A DNA stretch of 64,000 nt, from NCBI RefSeq assembly GCF_963678635.1, contig NC_087062.1, positions 20,573,789 through 20,637,788 on the forward strand. Direction: 5' to 3'. This stretch comes from Symsagittifera roscoffensis. Its lineage: Eukaryota; Xenacoelomorpha; Acoela; Convolutidae. Shown here piece after piece: positions 21,401 through 31,189 of this stretch (position 1 is the first letter of the stretch; each line of letters begins with the position of its first letter). A program made the position numbers and the translations under genes. Under the pieces are notes generated by a model. It searched no databases. It was not told where the DNA came from and worked only from the letters and a program-made list of their open reading frames with translations.

Positions 21401-21875
21401 GAATTGCGTTTGGCGATAAGTGGTTTTTATTAAGTTACTTGATAAGAAATAGTGTCAAGTTTTAGATTAGGTTAGGTTTTAGGTACAATAGAAGGGATTA
21501 GGTTTTTATGTGATAATATAGATGTGTGATGTTTTTGTGTTTATGTGTTATGTTATTGTTATGATATGTTTTATGCTTTGTGTCATAAAAGACCTAGAGT
21601 ACTGCAGGTCATCAAGGTGACAGCGCTCATTTGTGCTACCCTGACAAAGATACAGGTGGACGATCCACCTTGGTGCTAAATTTTTAACTCAGAATTGAGA
21701 AGAGAATTTCAATGAAGAGTTTTAAAGAAGTTGAATGATGTTTAATCCAAAAATGATTTTTTTAAGTCGCGACTTGTTTTTTAGATCTTGATTGATCAAA
21801 AATTGTTTATTGAATCCATTGAATCAAACGAGACAGGAAGAAACTACACGACAGCAAGAATCAACACGATTAGAA
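21401..21875 (+). other. Spacer between macro-like and SGNH genes, element A
   Basis: 475 bases without a gene, T- and G-rich, with many TTATGTG words. A possible 3' splice site, TTTTTAACTCAG, ends at 21695. Unlike the B copies I find no clear matching 5' site, so the intron is only suggested by analogy. Confidence 0.4.
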
Positions 21876-23938
21876 ATGAGTGACACGAACGAACTTATGG
21901 AATTCCTCTCAGCGAGTCTAGGAGCGACTTTAGACGAGATCTATCAGCGGCTGATCGATTGTGATTTCACACGAGAAGACCCGGGGCTGGCGATGTTTGT
22001 GGTCGCGCTCCTCAATGCATTAGGACGAGATGGTCGAGGGAATCGCCCTACAGAAGCCGTGTTGATGTTGGCCTTCGGTGAGTCCGGGACCGCCGAGAGA
22101 GGTTGAAATCGACTGATGAGATGGCGGCGTGGAGAAATGTCTGGCCACGACCTGGCTCGTGAGCTAGGACTAGGTGAGCAGAGGGACCACCGGCTAGGTG
22201 AGATGCCCTTACCCGTCCAACCTGCGCAGCCACTCATCGGAGCGAAGAGACAACGTGATGGGCCAGGCCCGTCACATTCGGTCGACTCTCCAACAGCTGC
22301 TCCTCCTCCGAAGAGAGTGAGGGTGAGTGAAATAGAGATCCAGACGTCGGAGACGATTGAGACGCTGGAGAAGAAGGAGAGAGATCAGAGCGAGCTGTGT
22401 GCCAAACTCCAGGAGTATAGGGCGATAGCTCGAGAAAGAGACGACTGGAAGAAGAAATATGAGGATCTGCAGGTGGCTTACAAGGAGGATGAAATAAAGC
22501 ACCTGAAGGAGCTGTATATGGCAAAGGTGAGCCAAGTGTCACAGGAAGTTCTGGCGACAATGAAATCCTCGGAGGGATTCAGCGACACATGCCCCAGGAC
22601 AAGAGTACAGGAGCTGTGTGCATCGAGAGGGCCCAAGGCTTTGGATTTACGTGCATCGGGAGGGCCCGAGGCTCCTCAGCAGACACAACCGTCTGCTTCC
22701 AGTCAAAGGAACACGATACCGGACCCTTCTGACACCTACCTCGCTCCTCAGTTCCAAGAATCGTTCAACCAAGTGGCCAGAGCAACAATGGATGAGATCA
22801 ACCGAACCACTGGACGGACATTGGGTAGGATCGTTACTTCCCAACGTCGTGATCATTCATCCAATAGCTCGGAGCAAGCACCCCACACGGTAGTGTCCTT
22901 GGGGACTGCGCATGACAGAACCTATCAAAAGTCCCGCGTGGTAGACATTAGGAAGAATCTGATGACACGTCACCAGTTCACGCAAGTAGCTGCGGAGCAT
23001 CCTCGAGCCTGCCTGAATGACATGAGCTGGAACCTCGCTACGAGCGACCAGGAAATTCCCCCAGGAGTCGCCACTTGATCATAGGAGACAGTTTGGTGAG
23101 GGATCTGAATGAGATCTTCGTCTATGGTCAGACTACCACTCTGTCCTTTGGAGGAGCCTCAGTGGCTCAGGTCATCAAGATGATGGAATTCCAGAGCGAG
23201 GATCACCTGGATACGCTGGTGATAATGCTGGGAACCAACGACGTCTCGAGGGCCCCAGTGACTCCGGAGAGCAAGTGGGAGCCTCTGTTGGTATGCCTCC
23301 TGAAGGAACTGAAGGAGAAGTACAGGCCCAGCCTTGTGGTGCTGTGCACGATACCACAAAATCCGCTGGTGGGCACCACAGTGGCAGATTTCAAGAATGG
23401 CAACGTGACACGGTGGAACAAAATGATCCGTAATCTGGTGAGAAACAACCCTGGCGAGCTGCGACTTCTGGATCTCGCAAACTTGCTGCGCATGATTGAT
23501 CACATCGCGCTTACCAGAGATGGAATACATTTCAACACCCAACGAGGGAGACACTGGGTGAATGATGTATTTCAGACGCAGTTGAGGGAAGTGGAGCAGG
23601 AGTCGAGGGCGACCAGTTCTCTGGCTCGGACCAGCTCGACCGGAGGAAGTAGAATAAGGGCAAGCAAGCCCGAATCCCTCGTCAACCGCCTAGGGCCCTT
23701 GGCAATGGAGACGGCTGCAGCCACATCCATCGCTCCGAGCTCAAACGTAAGAGAGAGGCTAGGGACTGCTCCTCCTCCCAGAACACAACCGCTTGAAAGC
23801 CGACTCGGGAGATCAGTGGTTCAGAACAGGAATAACTCCCAGACCGTGTCTAGGAGGAACGAACCCCCGCCACGGCAAACCCTGCTTCAGCAGCAGGACC
23901 GTCTACGAGCGCCGTGCCAGCGGAGGGAATTGAACTAG
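21876..23938 (+). pseudogene. SGNH-hydrolase cargo protein (N-domain, coiled coil, SGNH), element A
   Basis: The start is the ATG at 21876, aligned with the ATG of the B copies. The N-terminal domain (TLDEIYQRLIDCDFTREDPG, TEAVLMLAFGESG) matches B (TLDELYRRL, TEAVLMVGYT). After a frame break near 22110 comes a coiled coil of about 90 residues (ETIETLEKKERDQSELC), then a disordered Ser/Pro region. After another break near 23070 comes a complete SGNH core: LIIGDSLVRDL (Gly-Asp-Ser), VIMLGTNDVSRAP (Gly-x-Asn-Asp), TRDGIHFNTQRG (Asp-x-x-His). All catalytic residues are present, so A keeps an intact active site. A 130-residue basic, disordered tail follows to 23938. SGNH enzymes hydrolyse esters; the substrate here is unknown. 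It lies on the same strand as pol, about 475 bases downstream of it. Confidence 0.8.
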
Positions 23939-24430
23939 GCAGCGTGCTGCTTTGGAACCGATCAGACCCTAGTCATTGGGGACAGTACAAGACGTACATG
24001 TCCACGAAGTTGAACATGAATACCCTGACGTGTCGGGAGGACACAATGAGAATGAATGGCGGAGAAGGTCCCACAGTGTCGCGACTATATCGGATACCGG
24101 GCGTGGATTGGCTGCTAGCCGAGCAGGAGCAGTTCAGCTCTACGACTACGCTCCGGCATGCAGACTTGAATGGGTTGCCTCAGGACAATACCTTTGGACC
24201 TTTGAACACCCGGTCTCTTACGGACGTCCGACAGAGAGCCCGGAAACTGACGCCACCTGCTCGCAAGGGCAAGTTTCAGGCAGAGAACAAGCCCAATAAC
24301 AAGCATCACAAGATGTACAGGCAATTTGCTAAACCACCCGGTCAGACGCCTGGCGAGTATTCGAGGGACTACCCCCGAACGACCACGGTGGATGGAGATG
24401 ACAAGAGATATGGGAAACTGAAGGCCCCAG
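23939..24430 (+). pseudogene. N-terminal stub of the giant cargo ORF, element A
   Basis: An open frame runs from 23914 to 24558, but only its first part belongs to A. RHADLNGLPQDNTFGPLNTR aligns with TADLTGIPTKSVMGPINYG at the start of the giant ORF of B-minus. Both follow directly after the SGNH gene, so the gene order is the same. The segment after it (TPPARKGKFQAENKPNNKHH) is basic and has no match in B. The frame then crosses into reverse-strand B sequence near 24430, so translation beyond that point is meaningless. How much of the upstream 90 residues is real coding sequence is uncertain. Confidence 0.5.
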
Positions 24431-24431
24431 C

Positions 24432-27299
24432 TCACCTTGTGTTCTTCGCCCTCGAGGTACCCGATCCAGATATTTTTGACACTGTGATCTGTTCCAATAG
24501 TGCCTCTTCGTCATCGGAGCTGATCACAATCTCCTCCCAAGCCTTCAGCTGTTCATAGGATCGCATCCACTCCCTTTGCTCTTGCAATCTCTTCGCTTGA
24601 TTCGGTAAGCTCTTCACCTTCGACTCCCGGTTCAAACAGAAGGAATTGTGAAGACTCAGGCTTACATTCTTCGCCAGGACCTCCTCCAGTATTGACTCCC
24701 TCGCTCTAGTGTTGTCTCTGGATACTCTACCCACTCTTTTCCACTCCGTCGTGATCGCATTTCGATGGGTCAGCAGAGGTCTCTTGAAGGCATCTGGTCC
24801 TATCTCGGCCTGGAATTGCCGATATTCCTTTTGGTGTTTCCTCATGTGATCCTTCGTCGCTACATATAACCAGGATGTTAACGTCGCGCGAAACCAAGGA
24901 AAGAATCTCAAGCGGCTCCACACGTGTCTGACTTTCATTGGTATGGCGAACACCTTGCATGCTGTCTCGAACAACTCAAGTCTCCTGCTGTAATCTATCG
25001 CGTGAATCGACTCTGCTGTTGTCGTCTTCGATTCTCGATACTTTGCTATGTTTTCTTCCATCCATCGTAGAGCCAGCATTGTGCTCACCACCAAGATGGT
25101 CACTTCTTGTTGATGCTCGGGTAGTCCCAACGACCTGATTTCTTCTACATCCCAGATCAGGCAGAGATTGGCTTGGTCTGGGTACCACACTGTCTGCGCC
25201 AGACAGTGGCATGGACAATCCCCGTGTGTGAGGTCGATGCTCCTAAGATTGCGTTCTCCCGAGGCTTCTAGGAGAGGCTCAAGTTCCATCATCTTCTCGT
25301 GTATCACGTCGACTTCTTCCAAGTTTGGGGCACCTACCATGGGTTTCCCAATCACGTTTTATCTCTCGAGGTCACTTGTATTTTCGCTGTCCAAGCCTAG
25401 AAGTTCTTCACCCCAGATTTCACTCAAGTCGTCCCTTTGTTCTTTAGGCACTGTTCCTCGGATCTTCCTCAACAGCTTGTGTGAATGATGTGACATCCGA
25501 GCTAGTCTTACACATTTGGGCACTGAGAAGGCTTTGTCTATCAATACCCTCTGGCTGGACACTTCTACCATCGCCATGTGTAATGGATAGTGGCTGCCAC
25601 ATAGGTTGGCCATCACTGACCCCACTAGGGACTTCGCATTTAGAGGCAGTCCATAGGCTTCGCTCATGGGAAATCCCATCTCCGCTTCGAGTCCAACCTT
25701 CCAACTCTTGATGTGTTTCTGGGTCACTTGCAACACTCCGGGCCATGACTCCACGCTCAACGCGGTCACCAAGTGGTGTTCTGACTCTAGCCTCTCCAGT
25801 GACTGGAGACTACACATTCTTGAGAAGAATCCCAGAGCTGTTGCTAGGTTCACAGTGGTACTCGCGTAACACTCGGCCACTATCTGTATCTCACTTTTCT
25901 CCCTTTCGGTGATATCTTCAAACCAGGTGACTAGGTCTTCTTTCTGGAAAGACTGTATCCTGACTCACGATCGTCCATCACAGGTGTGCTCGCCATTCCC
26001 ACACGTCGAGTCAAGAAAACTGCCCGGCTCCATCTTCTTTACCGACCCTGTTCCACTCGTCATCTCACTTGACTCCTTCATATGAGGCAGGATCAGTCTA
26101 TGTACTATACTCAAGGTCGCTAAATCTTCATCCTCTGTCGGCGCCAATCTCACTCGCTCAGTGACTTCCTCGATCAGGCTCGCATGGGGTTGTGGACACC
26201 AGGAGGGCCTGAGCATTTTCAACACCACTCCCATATTCGTGGTCAACATGCCGTTCCCGTTACCCATTTTTAATTCTACTCTTTTACTTGAGCGTGGCAC
26301 ACTTATTACTTCCGGTGTTCTCTCGAGAATCAAACCTAGGCTAGGTCTCTCTCTTTCAACAGGGTCTATCTCCATTATCTTCTCTGTCCAGAACTTCAGT
26401 AGCTCCGCCACCTCATAGTTTCTGTGTGCACCTCCAGCTTCTAAGTCTAAGAAAGGGTTGTATGCCATCCCCATCACTCCAGACACATACTGGTACTCTC
26501 CCTTCTTGTTGGGTTTCAAGTACTCTCCTGAAGAAGCCAAGTTACGGTGAACGTCGTGTTTCTCCTCAAACTTCTTGTTGTAGAATCTCTTTATCTCATC
26601 TAACTTCCTGTGGCTCTCTAGAGATTGCCTAGAACCATCCTCCTTTTCTATCCTGGTACTTCCATACTCTGGTACACATTCAAGATGACTGTGGAGACTC
26701 TCCTTTCCAGCGTCTTGCTTTCAATTGCTCTCTGGTGACATGCTAGGATGGTACTGTCAGTCATAATCGACATTGTCCATCTCAAGAAACAGGTAGCATC
26801 TTTCCTCCTTGCCAGACTCAAGCCTGAGTTGTCCCTAGCAACGTGCTGCATCAGCATTCGATATACCTCTAGATTCTTGCCTCCCAACTTCAACTTGTCG
26901 TACGAAGTCAGTGTTTCTAACTCTATCCCTAACAGGCTCCACGCAAACATCAGTTGTCCTGCGGTCCTAATAAAGGGATTCGCCATCAACGGTGATGTCG
27001 ATGAGGATGTTCTCATCGCTTCTTCAAAATGATCTTTTATCAAGTTCTGCCAAGTTCTCTTCAGTTGGCTCCCCAATTCTATTGATATCAGCCTTCTGCT
27101 GGGTAGCCCAGTTGCGTCGTTTGCGTGACACTCCACTGTCGAGCTTCTTCAGGCAGTCTTCCAATTCCTGCAATGTTTCCAGGGCCACCCACCACGGTCG
27201 GGAGGTGTTCCTCATTTTATTCTTCTCAAGAGGATCGCTTGTCACTTGCTTCCCAATAGCCTGATGTTCACTTGAGACCCATTCTTTGCCGACGTCCAC
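24432..27299 (-). pseudogene. C-terminal third of the giant cargo ORF
   Basis: Readable blocks are 27024-27299, 26648-27136, 25965-26540, 25359-25880 and 24432-25355, each overlapping or almost touching the next. The 27299 block follows the 27327 stop (TGA) in the same frame, and 25355 follows 25359 (TAA) in the same frame, so those two are simple nonsense codons; the other joins are indels. The last 500 residues are homologous to the A' fragment at 4108-5595. No known domain is recognised. Features seen: many charged helices, a HCLxQTxWYP-type Cys/Trp cluster (CPCHCLAQTVWYPD), and a basic C-terminus (LTHRNAITTEWKRVGRVSRD). The exact C-terminus is uncertain because the stop at 24432 may lie beyond the junction with element A. 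Confidence 0.6.
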
Positions 27300-27326
27300 T
27301 TCCCAGGTCTGCCCGCTCGTCGAACC

Positions 27327-28808
27327 TCACTTCATTTTTATCCTCTGAGGTTTGAAGTCTTCTTCCGTTGTTGAGCTGATGGGGATCTCCATCTCTTTCT
27401 CTACGTCGAGCAGTTTCCTCGGCTCGTAGCTACTCTTGTAGGCTGCTGTCTTCCATCGTGCCAGAACCATGGGGGCCGTCTCTCTCAAGTTTTTCTCCGA
27501 GACCGCATCCGCTGAAGGACTGCCCAATCCCTCCACGTCTCTCTTCCTCTTGCGAGACCTCACGTCTTTACTCGGGGGCGTTGTCGTTATCATCACTGAT
27601 TCCACTTTCTTGTCTCCGTCCAACCCTTCCAACTCTTGCCTCCCCCCTGCTCGAGACTTAAGGATATTAGTACTTTTAATTATATTACTAGTTCCGATCT
27701 TATCCCCCCTTACATGTTCAATTATTTTATTGTCACTTTTTTGTTTCGGAGTAGAGCTGTCTTTACATTTGTCTTCTCTGGTCTTTCGTGGTGCCCTCCT
27801 CAACTCGACCATCCTGCTCAGCAGCTCTCCTCTAGCTTTCTCCTCCAGACCTGTCCCCATCAGGACAGGCTCTCCGAACTTCACCACCGTGTCCCACAGC
27901 TCCTCCTTAAAATCGTCCAATGTGGTGTCGTCGTCCACTTCTCGATTAAAATCGCTCAAGAATCTTCGCCAAGCATCCTCACCCAGAGTGCCTAGGAAGG
28001 CATCCCTGTTTCCCTCGAAGGTGTTCTTCTCCCTTCTCTCCGCACTCAGGAAGATCATTCCCATGTTGGGATTCTCGCTCGTCAGTGGCAACTCTGGATT
28101 CTTGCGGGGAGATGAGGTCAGAGGTGGCGTGGGGGTGTCTGCCCAATTTTCTCCACTCAGATCTTTCAATAGTTCTTGCGTGGTGAACTCTTCCTCCGAT
28201 GGCTTCTGCTCCGGTGTGTTTCCCACCTCCATATCCTCTCCTACCATACTGAGAGTCTTATCCATGCTCTCCTCTCCGGATTCTGCATCTCTTCTCTCAA
28301 GAATCCTTCTAAATCGATCTTCTACGGTGCCACTCCTTTTATCCCCAGGGGTGTCCACTGATAGGGGTGATGGTGTCGCTGGACTCGTTTCCTTATACTC
28401 TGTCAGAGCCACATGCAATGGGCCTGCTGCATCCAGCTTCTTTCCCTCCTGTCTCCTTTCCACCTGCTCTAGTCCGTAAGGTGCCCGGTGTTTCCTTGTG
28501 GCAAACAGCATATCGTCTGCTTTCAGTGCGATATGCCCTTCATTCACTATCATCCTGCCATCGTCACACACCGGCAACTGGTTCTCTAGACCTGCCCGCT
28601 CAAGTGTTCTCAAGGCATCTCGCACCTCGAATTTCAGGGGCGTCGACCCTCTCATTTTCCTGGCTTGAGTTGTCCATGAACTTATCTTTGCATCGCTGGT
28701 ATGAAAATAAATCGCTGCAGAGTAGCCGATGAAGAGAGGATCCCAGCCGTCGATGAACTCCTTCTGCTGTTCATCGGTTGCTGCTCTCGCGAAAAGGGAT
28801 GGGACCAC
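27327..28808 (-). pseudogene. Middle part of the giant cargo ORF (charged, largely disordered)
   Basis: A 490-codon open frame without a convincing start (the first codon is GTG and the frame only opens about 12 bases upstream). It overlaps the end of the upstream frame by 38 bases, and the sense continues (GWDPLFIGYSAAIYFHTSDA), so it is best read as the same protein after an indel. The first 120 residues look globular (TPLKFEVRDALRTLERAG); the rest is acidic, Pro/Ser/Thr-rich and probably disordered (TPTPPLTSSPRKNPELPLTS), with a KR-rich patch RSRKRKRD that could serve as a nuclear signal. No enzyme motif is seen. The long complementary plus-strand frame at 27469-28479 is a Ser/Leu-rich shadow. 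Confidence 0.6.
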
Positions 28809-30153
28809 CCAGGGAGCTGTTCATCCCCAGGGTCATTCTCCTCAGTGTCGGAAATTCGGGAATGGTTGCTGGCAGGACTTCCTTCTCCAATATCGCCTCT
28901 AGCTCCCTTTCCACTAGCTCGAAGCTTTTCTTCCATGCGGGAATTCTCAAGATCTCTTGTCCATTTGCTGTCAGGTGATTTAAGTTCCAGAACTTGTGAT
29001 AAGTTTCGATGGGGCCTTCGCGCTTGCCTCCCATCCTGCACTGCAGTTGTCCTCGAAAACTGTATACCACCAACTCCGGATCCTTCACCTTTCCGAAGAG
29101 CACCGTGTTGCTCATCTGCGCCCTTAGCACCTCCTGCTGACACCAACTAAGCGTCGTCCCATCTAATATGCTTATGAGGCTCACGTGGGTCACTGAGTGT
29201 CGATAAGCTTTCACGAGAGGATCTGGAAACGCGAACGTGAAGGCCGGTCCATAGATACAGGTTACGACCTCCCCTAGCCCCCGGATCATCCCCATGGGGT
29301 CCGATCTCATGGCCAGGCATAGGTCCGTCAATAGAGGCATGCCCCCATTCACTTTCCTCCACTCCTCTCTTGTCTTCGGGCTCTTTTCTTCACCAGTCAG
29401 GTGCCGGTTCTGCATCAGTAGATACTGTATCAGCAGCGTCTTTAGCCCGGCAGCACACTTATACGAGTAGGTGTCAATACTCGAGTGTGTTCTTCCCATC
29501 GACAGAGGCTCTCCGTATTTCAGCAGTCGGTGAAATGACACCAGTTCCCCGTGGGTTAGAAGCACCAATGTCAAGTACCCGTCTATCCGGAGGGTGTCCA
29601 CGCCCCGACTGAACATGTATGCTGGGCCCATGTTAAACAGGTACCTTGGGTAAACCAGGTACAGTGCCAGCAACAGACTGATGGGCATATTCAATATTTC
29701 CTGTATGAAGGCTTTAAAGATGGTCTCTTTCGCGCTATACACTCCGGCCAGGAACTCCTTTCCCCAACAAGGACTCAAGAACTCAAGAATCTCGTGATCC
29801 CTCCTCGTCCTCAGCTCACCCCTTGCGTGCTCCCTCCAGAATCCTCCAATCGTGACTTCGTTGGATGCTGTGACGTACCTGCCAACCGTCATCTCCCTCT
29901 TCTCGGCCACTCCCAGCTGCTCCTCAAGAAAATCCCAGATCTGCTTCACCAGAAGCGGTGCATCTTCTCTTGTCTTCTCCGTGGCGTTCTCCAGCCTTGG
30001 TGTCAGGAAGGGCCACCTGCCTCCCTCTTGTGTCAGTCGATACACCATCGACTCCAGCTGCTTCTCCGATGCGGCCACGTTCTTCCTCTCGTTGCTCGGC
30101 CCTCTAGATTTACTGGTGGAGCTTGTGATGGTACCTCCATGTTTCGAAACCAC
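28771..30153 (-). pseudogene. Globular unknown domain of the giant cargo ORF
   Basis: A 460-codon frame beginning near 30153, most of it well ordered in composition: EGGRWPFLTPRLENATEKTR, LLVKQIWDFLEEQLG, ILEFLSPCWGKEFLAGVY, and a strongly hydrophobic segment MPISLLLALYLVYPRYLFNM that could be a buried helix or a membrane helix. It continues VDTLRIDGYLTLVLLTHGE, LLTDLCLAMRSDPMG and CIYGPAFTFAFPD. I do not recognise the family. The frame starts inside the region where the preceding SGNH-like frame ends (40 bases separate them, another frame is open across the gap), so the two are probably one protein split by an indel. It ends in a 38-base overlap with the next block. The purifying-selection look of the sequence suggests a real conserved domain. 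Confidence 0.6.
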
Positions 30154-30193
30154 AGACTGGCCGTCAGGTGAGTCACCACTGGATGATCGTCCC

Positions 30194-31141
30194 CTATAAT
30201 CGGACTGAGCTTGAGTTGCTAGCGAAGTTAGATATCTCTAGCAAGAGGACTTCGTCCAATACGATGACGATGTCGGCCACCTCGTGAAAGCCCCTCAACG
30301 CGTGAGACACATCCGCCCACGCCGCCGCGAGTTCTGACCTGCGAAGTCTCAAGTTCGTAGGTTCCAGTTCCCGATTGGGAGCTGCCATCAGAATACGCCA
30401 TCCATTCCCTTCTGCTATCAAGATCAAGATCGCATACACAAATTGCAGAGCGGGAGGCATGCTCGCGTACCCGGGGGACGTCGTGAACGCCACTTTTGTC
30501 TTGGAGCCAAATCGTGAGGCAACGTTCTCTTGTACTTCATTCATGGCTGAAAATAATGTCTGGATGGCTTCCCAGATCTTCTTCGTCGTAGGATCATCAC
30601 CCTTGAGCTGCTCAAGAAACCCCGTCGCATGCAAGTGATCGTTCATCCCTGCAAACAGCAGTAGCTCAGGCTCGCAAGGCATCTCCGATTTTATTGCCAC
30701 CACCAGGGTTAACATCTCGTTTAGCTCCGCTCCCGGCAATGAATATATCAGAGTTTCCGGCCAAAACAATTTAGGAGACGTTCCCTCAAAGTCCGATCCC
30801 GCCACGATGACCACCCTAGCTGCGGCTGGGTCTGCCCTGTCATAAACTGCTAAGGTTTTGGCCAGCTGCGTATTCCCGCAGGGTTTCCCGTATCTGGGGT
30901 GGTTGGCTAGCCTCGTACCTTCATACGCGGCGTCTGGTAATTCCATCTCTCTCGGATCCATCAGCTTGTCCACCACCCTCAACTGTGCTGGAGCGGCCAC
31001 CCTAATCCATGCAATGCTGGTTCGGTGTTTGGGAGGTTCCACCACGAGTCCCGGACTCCCTAATGACTTGAGAGGTCCATAGTTAATAGGTCCCATCACC
31101 GATTTTGTGGGAATCCCAGTCAGATCTGCCGTCTCCATCAT
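30194..31141 (-). pseudogene. Second SGNH-like domain, N-terminus of the giant cargo ORF
   Basis: The start is the ATG at 31141. The first 100 residues (GPLKSLGSPGLVVEPPKHRT, RLANHPRYGKPCGNTQLAKT) lead to RVVIVAGSDFEGTSPKLFW, which fits an SGNH block I, then PELLLFAGMNDHLHATGF, a clear G-x-N-D-like block III, and AAAWADVSHALRGF, a possible D-x-x-H block. Similarity to GDSL enzymes is thus by spacing and short motifs only. A Gly-Ser-Asp order at the nucleophile position is unusual, so an inactive or divergent relative is possible. The frame stops at 30194; an alternative frame continues the sense through GDDHPVVTHLTASLWFR (about 30180-30130), so the stop is an indel effect. Element A keeps the homologous N-terminus at the same place. 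Confidence 0.55.
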
Positions 31142-31189
31142 TTTCGCTCTCGAGAAGTGTGTCTCGTGAGCCTTCAGTCAGTCCACGCA

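Larger units (their letters stand above)
7240..24430 (+). mobile_element. Element A: large Ty3/gypsy-type retroelement with macro-like domain and SGNH cargo, 3' truncated
   Basis: In order on the plus strand: conserved upstream block (7240-8130), short-repeat region (9550-9905), 181 bp direct repeats (10119-10480), gag, protease, RT, RNase H, integrase, GPY/F module, acidic linker and macro-like domain (10885-21400), then the SGNH gene (21876-23938) and the start of the giant cargo ORF. The RT-RNaseH-integrase order is that of Ty3/gypsy. The element stops abruptly near 24430, where minus-strand B sequence begins. Nonsense codons and frameshifts occur in most ORFs, and the pol 3' end is tandemly duplicated. 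Boundaries are set from homology with element B; no LTR pair or target-site duplication could be established. Confidence 0.75.

Noticed and set aside
23950-23990. A further GDS motif (LVIGDSTRR) in an alternative frame just after the SGNH gene of A
   Set aside because: The frame stops within a few codons and no GxND or DxxH block follows. The frame with ADLNGLP homology is the better one.
27469-28479. 336-codon plus-strand frame rich in Ser and Leu
   Set aside because: It is the complement of the charged giant ORF, has low-complexity composition and no homologue in the other copies.
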